A DNA stretch of 8,610 nt from Desulfovibrionaceae bacterium (GTDB lineage Bacteria > Desulfobacterota > Desulfovibrionia > Desulfovibrionales > Desulfovibrionaceae), in the NCBI GenBank assembly GCA_900770205.1, contig CAAGJV010000338.1, positions 1 to 8,610 on the forward strand, written 5' to 3'. How positions within the stretch are numbered: the first letter of the stretch is position 1; every line of letters starts with the position of its first letter. Positions 1 to 6,062 of the stretch are shown piece after piece. The translations under genes and the position numbers were made by a program. The notes under the pieces were generated by a model. The model saw nothing but the letters and a program-made list of their open reading frames with translations, made no database searches and was not told the origin of the DNA.

Positions 1-59
1 GGCAGAGCGGGTGACTGTTAATCACTAGGTTGGCGGTTCAAGTCCGTCTCGGGGAGCCA
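1..59 (+). tRNA. tRNA-Asn (anticodon GTT), 5' end missing
   Basis: This is the 3' part of an asparagine tRNA gene; the acceptor 5' strand and the start of the D arm lie outside the window. The anticodon stem GGTGA (10-14) pairs with TCACT (22-26) around the seven-base loop CTGTTAA, placing anticodon GTT at 17-19. The T arm is GGCGG (32-36), loop TTCAAGT (37-43), CCGTC (44-48). The acceptor 3' strand is TCGGGGA (49-55), with discriminator G56 and an encoded CCA at 57-59. It closely resembles bacterial tRNA-Asn genes. The encoded CCA and the terminator immediately downstream show that this is the true 3' end and the end of its transcription unit. No second copy of the 3' end occurs in the window, so there is no sign of an element integrated here. 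Confidence 0.96.
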
Positions 60-70
60 AAGAAAACAAG

Positions 71-105
71 CCCTTATGGTAAAGACCATGAGGGCATTTT
101 CTTTT
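71..105 (+). terminator. Intrinsic terminator of the tRNA-Asn gene
   Basis: CCCTTATGGT (71-80) pairs with ACCATGAGGG (85-94), ten base pairs with one G-T wobble, around the loop AAAG. It is followed by CATTTTCTTTT (95-105). The A-rich run just before the stem (AGAAAA, 61-66) extends the pairing and could give some activity on the other strand. It lies 12 bases after the tRNA CCA end. Confidence 0.88.
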
Positions 106-166
106 AAACGAAGATTTTCTCCCTCATATCTCCCCTCCCACAACGGAATTTGCCTTGCCTTTTCAT

Positions 167-212
167 GTATGCTACTCTGAAGCATACTCTTTTTGTGCCC
201 TCCCGGCACAAA
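167..212 (+). promoter_or_regulatory. Two tandem stem-loops in the spacer upstream of hldE
   Basis: The first stem-loop is GTATGCT (167-173) with AGCATAC (181-187), seven perfect pairs and a seven-base loop, followed by TCTTTTT (188-194). The second is TTTGTGCC (192-199) with GGCACAAA (205-212), eight perfect pairs and loop CTCCC, followed by a pyrimidine-rich CACTCTTTTC. The T tract of the first hairpin supplies the first three bases of the second stem. They could be back-up terminators for the tRNA unit, or attenuator-like structures in an hldE leader. I do not see a convincing sigma-70 promoter between 106 and 250, so the direction of regulation is open. The pairing is directly visible; the function is inference. 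Confidence 0.5.
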
Positions 213-250
213 CACTCTTTTCTTCATACCGGATTCTCCGCAGGAAGACC

Positions 251-1723
251 ATGCTGCTTTCCACTATCATTCATCAGTACAAAAATATCCATGCTCTGTG
301 CATCGGAGATGTCATGCTGGACCGCTTTCTTTACGGGAAGGTGGATCGCATCTCTCCTGAGGCGCCTGTCCCCGTATTCAACTTCCAGCGCGAAAAAAGA
401 ATGCTTGGCGGCGCAGGCAACGTCGTGGCCAATCTGCACAGCCTCGGCTGCTCCGCGGAAATTTTCTGCCTTATAGGCGATGACGATGCCGGCAGGCAGA
501 TACGCGCTCTTCTGGAAGAAGTGTGTTCCCATGTCACGGCGCTTGCCGTTCCCGGTTTCCCCACCATTGAAAAAACACGCGTTATTGCCGGCAACAGCCA
601 CCTTCTGCGCATCGATAATGAACGCCGCTTCACCTTCAGCGATGAGCTTTCCTCTCATCTTCTGGAAGAGCGTATACGCAAGGCAGACATCGTCATGCTT
701 TCTGACTACGCCAAGGGCCTGCTTTCTCCGGCAATCTGCCAGCATATCATCAAGGCCTGCCTTGAGGCGCAAAAACCCGTGATCATCGACCCTAAAGGCA
801 GCGACTATGCCAAGTATTCCGGCGCCACGGTCGTCAAGCCGAACCTCAAGGAATTCAACCAGGCAACGGGCCTTGCCTGCCATCCCTCTGAAAAGAACTT
901 CCTCCAGGCTCTCCGGGAAGGGGCGTGCAAGCTGTTCCAGCTCTACGGCATACAGAATATTCTTGTTACGCTGAGCGAATACGGCATGGCCTTTATCTCC
1001 TCTGCAAGCCCCGAAGAGGTTATCCAGCTTCCCACCGAAGCCCGTGAAGTTTTTGATGTTTCCGGCGCAGGCGATACCTCGCTCGCCGCTTTCGGCGCTT
1101 CGCTTGCCGCCGGCGCACGCATACAGGATGCCATGAAGATAGCGAACATCGCTTCCGGCATAGCCGTAGGCAAGCTCGGCACATCCTGCGTCTCGGCAGA
1201 AGAGCTCATCAGCACACTTTCCCGCAGGCATAGCGCCCAGGGCTCCGGATGGAAGCAGAAAAGCAAAATCATTACCCGGCAGGAAGCCGCATCCATGGCG
1301 GAAGAATGCCGAAAAAACGGCCGCAAGGTCGGCTTTACCAACGGCTGCTTCGATCTTCTGCATCAGGGGCATCTGCATTCTCTCATGCAGGCACGCGAAC
1401 AGTGCGACATGCTCATGGTCGGCCTGAATACCGATGCCTCCATCAAAAGGCTTAAAGGAGAGGAGCGCCCCATACAGGATGAAAAGACTCGTGCGCTTCT
1501 TCTGGCTTCGCTGGAATTTGTCGATGCCGTCATCATGTTCGATGACGACACGGCTCTGCCTCTCGTAGAGGCCATAAGGCCGGATCTCATCCTTAAAGAA
1601 GGCTACACCCTCGACCGCTGGCCGGAGGCGCAGCTTGTGGAAAGCTATGGAGGCAAAGCCGTCACCCTCTCAAGGCTGGAAGGATATTCCACCACGGAAA
1701 CCATTCGCAAAATGAAACACTGA
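251..1723 (+). CDS. hldE: Bifunctional heptose-7-phosphate kinase / heptose-1-phosphate adenylyltransferase HldE (RfaE)
   Basis: HldE is a cytoplasmic enzyme that makes ADP-heptose for the inner core of lipopolysaccharide. The N-terminal kinase phosphorylates D-glycero-beta-D-manno-heptose 7-phosphate at C1, and the C-terminal domain transfers AMP to the 1-phosphate after GmhB action. The 490-residue product is close to the usual length of about 475. Residues 1-325 are a PfkB/ribokinase domain with GDVMLDRF near 19-26, GGAGN at 53-57 and the signature DVSGAGDT with catalytic Asp275. Residues 355-490 are a nucleotidyltransferase domain with GFTNGCFDLLHQGH and the HxGH motif at 371-374. The start at 251 is chosen because AGGA (242-245) precedes it at five bases and homology begins there; the frame is open from ATG 155 but those 32 codons look non-coding. 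Near the C terminus the usual KGGDY-type motif reads KEGYTLDRWPE (449-459). No neighbouring LPS gene is seen. Confidence 0.95.
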   Translation: MLLSTIIHQYKNIHALCIGDVMLDRFLYGKVDRISPEAPVPVFNFQREKRMLGGAGNVVANLHSLGCSAEIFCLIGDDDAGRQIRALLEEVCSHVTALAVPGFPTIEKTRVIAGNSHLLRIDNERRFTFSDELSSHLLEERIRKADIVMLSDYAKGLLSPAICQHIIKACLEAQKPVIIDPKGSDYAKYSGATVVKPNLKEFNQATGLACHPSEKNFLQALREGACKLFQLYGIQNILVTLSEYGMAFISSASPEEVIQLPTEAREVFDVSGAGDTSLAAFGASLAAGARIQDAMKIANIASGIAVGKLGTSCVSAEELISTLSRRHSAQGSGWKQKSKIITRQEAASMAEECRKNGRKVGFTNGCFDLLHQGHLHSLMQAREQCDMLMVGLNTDASIKRLKGEERPIQDEKTRALLLASLEFVDAVIMFDDDTALPLVEAIRPDLILKEGYTLDRWPEAQLVESYGGKAVTLSRLEGYSTTETIRKMKH

Positions 1724-1738
1724 AGCACATAGCAAAGG

Positions 1739-1768
1739 GGGAGGAAAACAGGATTTCCTCCCTTTTTT
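1739..1768 (+). terminator. Intrinsic terminator of hldE
   Basis: GGGAGGAAA (1739-1747) pairs perfectly with TTTCCTCCC (1754-1762) around the loop ACAGGA, and six T residues follow at 1763-1768. It starts 16 bases after the hldE stop codon, so hldE is probably transcribed separately from the downstream transporter. Confidence 0.93.
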
Positions 1769-1795
1769 AGCCAGGAAAAAAATAGTTTTCACATA

Positions 1796-1824
1796 TTTGA
1801 CAATTTTTCAAAACTTACTAATCT
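1796..1824 (+). promoter_or_regulatory. Candidate promoter and overlapping palindrome for the AEC transporter gene
   Basis: The spacer between hldE and the transporter is strikingly AT-rich at 1770-1850. It contains a perfect -35 hexamer TTGACA at 1797-1802. The best-spaced -10 candidate is TAATCT (1819-1824, 16-base spacer), which is weak. A small inverted repeat, TTTGA (1796-1800) and TCAAA (1808-1812) separated by seven bases, overlaps the -35 element and could bind a regulator. The hexamer and the repeat are visible; promoter function is inference. Confidence 0.4.
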
Positions 1825-1917
1825 GGAAAAAATTATTTTTCATACTCTTTTTCCGCCGGTTTTCGCGCTTTGTGTTTGGCAGGCAGAGCTGTGCGGCAAC
1901 CTTTTCCCCGTTAGTTC

Positions 1918-2883
1918 ATGGAACGGCTACTGCTTACCCTGGTCATCATCTTCATAAGCCTCATTGCCGGCTACGCCCTTCGGCAATGGGCGAGTTTCAG
2001 TGCGTCCATTCCAGGAGAAGCTCTTGCCTCATTCCGCCTTCGCATACAGAAGATAGCCATGTTCGGGCTTATCCCCGTTTCCGCCATGCTTTCCTTATGG
2101 GGCCTTGCTTCGCCAAGCCCGCACCTTATCTGCCTGCCTGCTCTCGGGCTTGCATCATGGATAAGCGGAGGTGTGCTCGCGCTTCTTTTTTCCTTCTTTT
2201 TAAAGCTGAATCCCGCAAAAACCGGCAGCATGTACTGTTGCGGCAGCTTTTCCAACATAGGAGCCGTTGGCTCCTTTGTCTGCGTCATGCAGTTCGGCGA
2301 AGCATCTATTGCCATGGCGTCACTGTACCGCATTTTTGAAGAAATGTTCTACTTTGGCATTGCCATTCCCTTTGTCCGCCACTTCAGCTCCGCCCAAAAC
2401 ATTCCAACAGTTTCGCGGTGCCTCCGCATCGATCCAGCCCTTGCCGCTGTCCTCCTTGCTCTTTCTCTGGGCCTTGCCCTCAATCTGGCCGGCGTTCACC
2501 GCCCTGCAATCTTCGGCACCCTTGCCTCCGGCGCCATGCTTGCCGGAACAATATGCTTTCTGTTTTCCATAGGCATGGGGCTCCGCCTCTCTTCTCTCGG
2601 CATGTATGTTCATGAGGCAGCGGCTATTTCTCTTATAAAATTTGCCCTTGTGCCTGCCATAGTCACATCGCTGGCCATGCTCGCTCATCTTCAGAATGTG
2701 GAGGGAGGGCTCCCTCTCAGGGTGGTAGCTGTGCTTTCCGCCATGCCTGTGGCGATGAATGCGCTCATTCCACCGTCTCTCTTTAATCTCGATCTCGATC
2801 TGGCCAACGCCTGCTGGATATTCACCACGCTGGCGCTTATCGTTATTCTGCCCATTATCATGATTATTCTGCCGCTCCTATAG
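1918..2883 (+). CDS. AEC-family (auxin efflux carrier type) transporter
   Basis: This is a 321-residue, very hydrophobic inner-membrane protein that I assign to the AEC family (PIN-like, bile-acid/auxin carrier superfamily). Bacterial members are secondary carriers of small organic anions such as malate or malonate. About ten membrane segments appear in two halves: the first at 4-22, 46-63, 71-96 and onward, the second from 173 to the C terminus, with a short polar break near 152-172. The family's N-x-G motif in the unwound helix of the first half is seen as GSFSNIGAVGS (109-119). The second-half counterpart is near SAMPVAMNALIPP (274-286). The frame is closed by TAG at 1912-1914, so ATG 1918 is the first possible start, yet no clear Shine-Dalgarno sequence precedes it. 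Terminators on both sides make it monocistronic. The substrate cannot be read from the sequence. Confidence 0.82.
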   Translation: MERLLLTLVIIFISLIAGYALRQWASFSASIPGEALASFRLRIQKIAMFGLIPVSAMLSLWGLASPSPHLICLPALGLASWISGGVLALLFSFFLKLNPAKTGSMYCCGSFSNIGAVGSFVCVMQFGEASIAMASLYRIFEEMFYFGIAIPFVRHFSSAQNIPTVSRCLRIDPALAAVLLALSLGLALNLAGVHRPAIFGTLASGAMLAGTICFLFSIGMGLRLSSLGMYVHEAAAISLIKFALVPAIVTSLAMLAHLQNVEGGLPLRVVAVLSAMPVAMNALIPPSLFNLDLDLANACWIFTTLALIVILPIIMIILPLL

Positions 2884-2893
2884 GCGGCCAAAC

Positions 2894-2934
2894 CTGCTTC
2901 TGCCCATGCCCGCGGGCAGGAGTAGTCTCTTTTC
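2894..2934 (+). terminator. Intrinsic terminator of the AEC transporter gene
   Basis: CTGCTTCTGCCC (2894-2905) pairs with GGGCAGGAGTAG (2914-2925), twelve pairs including two G-T wobbles, around an eight-base loop. TCTCTTTTC follows. The T tract is interrupted, so termination may be partial, but the position 10 bases after the stop codon fits. Confidence 0.75.
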
Positions 2935-2948
2935 GTACCGGGTGCAAC

Positions 2949-2962
2949 GTGACGAACGTCAC
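2949..2962. promoter_or_regulatory. Perfect palindrome GTGACG-AA-CGTCAC, probable operator of the TRAP operon
   Basis: A 14-base sequence with two perfect six-base arms and an AA centre lies 27 bases before the dctP start codon, right after the upstream terminator. The element AACGT also recurs at 2946-2950 and 2955-2959, a nine-base period. The AT-rich GAATATATCC (2966-2975) downstream could hold a -10 element (TATATC, 2969-2974). That would put the palindrome in the -35 region, where a repressor or a class II type activator would act. No good -35 hexamer is present, which suits activator control. The palindrome is directly seen; the binding protein is unknown. Confidence 0.5.
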
Positions 2963-2977
2963 CGAGAATATATCCTG

Positions 2978-2983
2978 AGGAGG
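2978..2983 (+). promoter_or_regulatory. Strong Shine-Dalgarno of dctP
   Basis: AGGAGG lies five bases before ATG 2989. It is the best ribosome-binding site in the window and fixes the start, in keeping with the high expression expected of a periplasmic binding protein. Confidence 0.9.
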
Positions 2984-2988
2984 ATTTT

Positions 2989-4065
2989 ATGAACAAACTT
3001 TTCCGTACCGCCCTCATGGCTGCCGCCTGCGTGGGCCTGCTGTCTGCTCCGGCTTTTGCAGCCTACAAGCAGGAATACAAGCTGAGCGTTGTGCCCGGCG
3101 CCACCTCCGGCTGGGGGCTTTCTGCTGCCTACTTTGCCGATCTCGTCAAGGAACGCACCAACGGCCGCATCAATATCAAAGTCTATCCCGGCGCACAGCT
3201 CATGGCCGGCAAACAGACTCACGAACTGCTGCTTGTCCGCCGCGGCGCTATTGACTTTGCTCTGGCTTCCACCATCAACTGGTCTCCCCAGGTCAAGGAA
3301 CTGAACCTGACGGCCCTGCCCTTCTTCGTTGCCAATAACCCCGACCGCTACAAGGCCATGGATGCTATTGAAGCCGGAAAATCCGGCAAAATGCTCATTG
3401 GCGCCGTGGAAAAAACCGGCGTGAAGTTCATCGGCTGGGGAGAAAACGGCTTCCGTGAACTGACCACGAGCAAAGGCCCCATCAATCATCCTTCCGATAT
3501 GAAGGGCATGAAGCTGCGTGTCTGCGGCACGCCCATTTTTGCCGATATCTTCACCGCTCTTGGCGCCAACCCTCAGGCCATCAACTGGTCTGAAGCGGTA
3601 ACGGGCTTCCAGCAGGGCATTGTCGATGGTCAGGAAAACCCCACCAACGGCATCAATATCACTCTGCAGATCTGGACGTGGCATAAGTTCCATACCGACT
3701 GGCACTATATGATCGACCCGCTCCTCCTCACTGCGAACGACAAGGTATGGAAGGGATTCTCCGCTGAAGACCAGGCTATCCTCCTCGACTGCGCCAGGGA
3801 AATGGAAAAGTACAGCAAGGCTCTTTCCCGCCTCGGCTTCGATGACGGCTCTGCTCTCTCCTTCCTGAAGAGCGTGAACAAAGTGCCCGCCGTCACGGAT
3901 CCCTTCAAGACCATGGAAGAAAAGGGCATGACTGTTGTCAAGTTCACCCCCGACCAGGTGAATGAATTCTATGCCGCCACGCAGAGCGTGCGCGATAAAT
4001 GGACCAAGGAAATCGGCGAAGACCTCGTTAAAGCCGCTGAGGCGGACATGAAGGCCGCTCGATAA
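2989..4065 (+). CDS. dctP: TRAP transporter periplasmic solute-binding protein, DctP family
   Basis: This 358-residue protein is the periplasmic substrate-binding (P) subunit of a TRAP transporter, which delivers an organic acid to the Q/M membrane complex. A Sec signal peptide is clear: basic MNKLFR, a hydrophobic core and an AFA|AY cleavage site after residue 24. The DctP fold follows, with VYPGAQL near 65-71, MKGMKLRV at 171-178 and GFQQGIVDGQENP at 206-218. Arg156, Arg177 and Asn217 have almost the same spacing as Arg127, Arg147 and Asn187 of the sialate-binding protein SiaP. This supports a carboxylate (or other acid anion) ligand held by the conserved Arg177. Trp residues at 150, 200, 229 and 231 may shape the pocket. 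Substrates of related systems include C4-dicarboxylates, sugar acids, isethionate and taurine; which applies here cannot be told. It is the first gene of a P-Q-M operon, with a palindrome upstream and a hairpin after it. Confidence 0.94.
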   Translation: MNKLFRTALMAAACVGLLSAPAFAAYKQEYKLSVVPGATSGWGLSAAYFADLVKERTNGRINIKVYPGAQLMAGKQTHELLLVRRGAIDFALASTINWSPQVKELNLTALPFFVANNPDRYKAMDAIEAGKSGKMLIGAVEKTGVKFIGWGENGFRELTTSKGPINHPSDMKGMKLRVCGTPIFADIFTALGANPQAINWSEAVTGFQQGIVDGQENPTNGINITLQIWTWHKFHTDWHYMIDPLLLTANDKVWKGFSAEDQAILLDCAREMEKYSKALSRLGFDDGSALSFLKSVNKVPAVTDPFKTMEEKGMTVVKFTPDQVNEFYAATQSVRDKWTKEIGEDLVKAAEADMKAAR

Positions 4066-4075
4066 TATCATTTCC

Positions 4076-4105
4076 CCGGAGAGAGCCTTTATGCGCTCTC
4101 TCCGG
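4076..4105 (+). promoter_or_regulatory. Intercistronic stem-loop between dctP and dctQ
   Basis: CCGGAGAGAGC (4076-4086) pairs perfectly with GCTCTCTCCGG (4095-4105), eleven pairs around an eight-base loop (CTTTATGC), starting ten bases after the dctP stop. What follows is ATCAAACCGGG, with no T tract, so it is not a classical terminator. The likely role, by analogy with hairpins downstream of other binding-protein genes, is to protect the dctP message from 3' exonuclease or to attenuate read-through. More binding protein than membrane subunit would then be made. Confidence 0.75.
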
Positions 4106-4116
4106 ATCAAACCGGG

Positions 4117-4596
4117 ATGCTCATTATGTGGAACTTTCTGAACACACGCTTCGAGGAGCTGCTCGGAGCTCTCCTGCTGGCTGTTATGGCGTGCATTGCG
4201 TTCATCAACGTGATTGTCCGCTACTGCACCAACTTTTCCTTTTCCTCTTCCGAAGAACTAACCGTCAACCTGTTCGTATGGATAGTTCTTCTGGGAACGG
4301 CAAGAGCCTTTCGCGAAGGCAACAACTTCAGCATGAACCTGCTGTACGATGCCATGCCCCGCGGTATCAGAATGTTCCTGTATTTCTTCAGTATCATCTG
4401 CAGCATTGTTTTTTTCTCCGCCCTTTGCTGGCATGGCGCCATAGAAGTCATGGATGAAGTGGAACTCGGCGTGGTTTCCGAATCGCTTGCCATTCCCGTC
4501 TGGCTCTACACTATGTCCACGCCCTTTGTTTCGGCCATCATCATTGTGCGCATTCTCCAGAAAATGAAGGAAGATCTGCGCCTGCGCAGCTATTAA
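4117..4596 (+). CDS. dctQ: TRAP transporter small membrane subunit, DctQ family
   Basis: This 159-residue inner-membrane protein is the small (Q) subunit of the TRAP transporter, which pairs with the M subunit and helps dock the binding protein. Four membrane helices are visible at about 14-34, 48-64, 85-106 and 126-147. Family features include FINVIVRY (29-36), SEELTVNLFVWIVLLGTA (45-62) with the acidic pair ahead of helix 2, a polar stretch AFREGNN (64-70), and SLAIPVWLYTMSTPF (123-137) leading into helix 4. The start is uncertain: ATG 4117 gives the listed length but has no good ribosome site, while ATG 4126 (three residues shorter) has GGGA at eight bases. It lies 51 bases after dctP across the stem-loop and 94 bases before dctM. 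Confidence 0.92.
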   Translation: MLIMWNFLNTRFEELLGALLLAVMACIAFINVIVRYCTNFSFSSSEELTVNLFVWIVLLGTARAFREGNNFSMNLLYDAMPRGIRMFLYFFSIICSIVFFSALCWHGAIEVMDEVELGVVSESLAIPVWLYTMSTPFVSAIIIVRILQKMKEDLRLRSY

Positions 4597-4690
4597 AAGT
4601 TTCTTCCCGCTCTTTCCGAAGCGTTCATTCTCGCCCCAAACGGGCTTGGCAGCGCGCCTGTAAATCCAGCTTCTTACGGAGATACCACAC

Positions 4691-5986
4691 ATGGATATGG
4701 AATTTTTCAACGACCCTGCCTTCTGGCTTCTCATCGCCTTTGTCATCCCGCTTATCTTCCGGGTGCCTATTGCCATTTCTCTCGGCCTGTCTGCCCTGCT
4801 CGTTGGCTGGTGGTGGGACATGGGCATAGACATGCTTTCCTACAACTTCTTTGCCGGCATCGCCAAGGTTCCGCTCTTAGCCATTCCGTTCTTCATTCTT
4901 GCCGGCTTCATCATGGAAAGGGCAGGCATAGCCGCCCGCATCGTCACGCTGGTAGAAACCCTTGTCGGCAACATGACAGGCGGCCTGGCCATTGCCACCG
5001 TGGCCGTTGCCACATTCTGGGGAGCTGTCAGCGGCTCAGGCCCGGCTACTGTGGCCGCTCTCGGCCTTATTCTTATTCCCGCCATGGTTAAAAGCGGGTA
5101 CGACAAACCCTTCGCCGCAGCCACTGTTTCCGTCACTTCCGGGCTCGCCATCGTTATTCCCCCGAGCATTGCCTTTATTGTATACGGGGGCATTGCCGAT
5201 GTTTCCGTTCCCGCACTCTTCGCTGCAGGGTTCTTCCCCGGCATCGTCGTTGCCCTGTTCCTCATGGGGTCCGTACTCATTACATCCCACAGAAAGGGCT
5301 ATCACGGAAAACCCCGCAGCATGCCCATCTCCAAGGCCCTGCGCGAAGCCTTCTGGGGTGTCATGACTCCTGTTGTCATTCTCGGCGGCATCTACGGCGG
5401 CGTGTTCACCCCCACGGAAGCTGCCGCTGTTGCCATTTTTTACGGACTGTTCGTTGGCATCTTCATTTACCGCACCATCAACAAGTTCTCCATCCTCGTT
5501 GATGTGCTTGTGGAATCAGTTAAGGCAACATCCGTCATCATGTTCGTGGTTACCTGCGCCGGGCTCTACGCCTGGGTGGCAAGCACTGTCGGCCTGGTGG
5601 AGCGAGGTGCTTCCGTTCTTCTCTCCCTGTCGGAAAATCCCATGGTTCTGCTGCTGCTCATCAATATCATCCTGTTTATTGCCGGCATGCTGCTGGACGC
5701 CATTTCCATCTACTATGTCCTTCTGCCCTTCCTGCTGCCCATCATGGCTCATTTCGGCTGGGACCCGGTATGGTTCGGTGTGATGATGACGATCAACCTT
5801 GCCCTCGGCCAGATTACACCTCCCGTAGCCGTGAACCTCTATGTAGGTGCAAAGATCAGCAACCTTACCATGGAAGAAATCACGCCGCCGGTTCTTCCCA
5901 TGCTTTTCGCCGCCGCTCTGGCGCTCACCGTTATTGTCCTCTTCCCGGACATCACGCTCTTCCTGCCCCGTATGCTCGGCATGTAG
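4691..5986 (+). CDS. dctM: TRAP transporter large membrane subunit, DctM family
   Basis: This 431-residue inner-membrane protein is the large (M) subunit of the TRAP transporter. In the family it forms the translocation path with an elevator-type mechanism driven by the sodium gradient. A dozen or so hydrophobic segments cover almost the whole length. Family signatures are present in both halves: FWGAVSGSGPATVAALG (109-125) and VIPPSIAFIVYGG (155-167) in the first; GGIYGGVFTPTEAAA (232-246), GMLLDAISIYYVLLPFLLP (332-350) and LGQITPPVAVNLYVG (372-386) in the second. The paired SGSGPAT and TPP-type loops are where sodium and substrate are expected to bind. GGAG (4678-4681) lies nine bases before ATG 4691; ATG 4697 is a weaker alternative. 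The 94-base gap to dctQ is longer than usual for a coupled pair and holds only a minor GCCC/GGGC hairpin (4633-4645). Confidence 0.95.
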   Translation: MDMEFFNDPAFWLLIAFVIPLIFRVPIAISLGLSALLVGWWWDMGIDMLSYNFFAGIAKVPLLAIPFFILAGFIMERAGIAARIVTLVETLVGNMTGGLAIATVAVATFWGAVSGSGPATVAALGLILIPAMVKSGYDKPFAAATVSVTSGLAIVIPPSIAFIVYGGIADVSVPALFAAGFFPGIVVALFLMGSVLITSHRKGYHGKPRSMPISKALREAFWGVMTPVVILGGIYGGVFTPTEAAAVAIFYGLFVGIFIYRTINKFSILVDVLVESVKATSVIMFVVTCAGLYAWVASTVGLVERGASVLLSLSENPMVLLLLINIILFIAGMLLDAISIYYVLLPFLLPIMAHFGWDPVWFGVMMTINLALGQITPPVAVNLYVGAKISNLTMEEITPPVLPMLFAAALALTVIVLFPDITLFLPRMLGM

Positions 5987-6016
5987 CTGACCCAACGCTC
6001 ATGCCCTTATAAAAGA

Positions 6017-6050
6017 CCGCCCGCTCTCCCATGAGAACGGGCGGCTTTTT
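6017..6050. terminator. Bidirectional intrinsic terminator between dctM and the convergent protease gene
   Basis: CCGCCCG (6017-6023) pairs with CGGGCGG (6038-6044). After one C/A mismatch, TCTC (6025-6028) pairs with GAGA (6033-6036) around the loop CCAT. CTTTTT follows on the + strand. On the minus strand the same stem is followed by TCTTTTAT, so it can end transcripts from both sides. It lies 30 bases after the dctM stop and 12 bases beyond the protease stop. Confidence 0.9.
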
Positions 6051-6062
6051 ATGGCTCTTTTA

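Noticed and set aside
1..59. The tRNA-Asn 3' end as the attachment site of an integrated element.
   Set aside because: tRNA 3' ends are common integration targets, but no integrase and no repeat of the tRNA end occurs in the window; the following genes are ordinary chromosomal ones.
155..250. Upstream extension of hldE from ATG 155 (32 extra residues).
   Set aside because: No ribosome site precedes 155, the extra residues do not look like the HldE N terminus, the two hairpins lie in this stretch, and ATG 251 has AGGA at proper spacing.
449..453. An entry in the findings list at these positions, concerning internal structure of hldE.
   Set aside because: It records an absence rather than an observation and should be disregarded; its very low interest score reflects this.
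224..1378. A 384-codon open frame on the minus strand opposite hldE.
   Set aside because: It is a shadow of hldE codon bias with a composition unlike a real protein and no motif; hldE is clear on the other strand.
2959..4110. A 383-codon open frame on the minus strand covering all of dctP.
   Set aside because: It mirrors the dctP gene in an antisense frame, has no recognisable family features, and dctP is certain from its signal peptide, ribosome site and DctP motifs.
4633..4645. GCCC/GGGC hairpin in the dctQ-dctM spacer as a terminator.
   Set aside because: Only four base pairs and no T tract; too weak to call.
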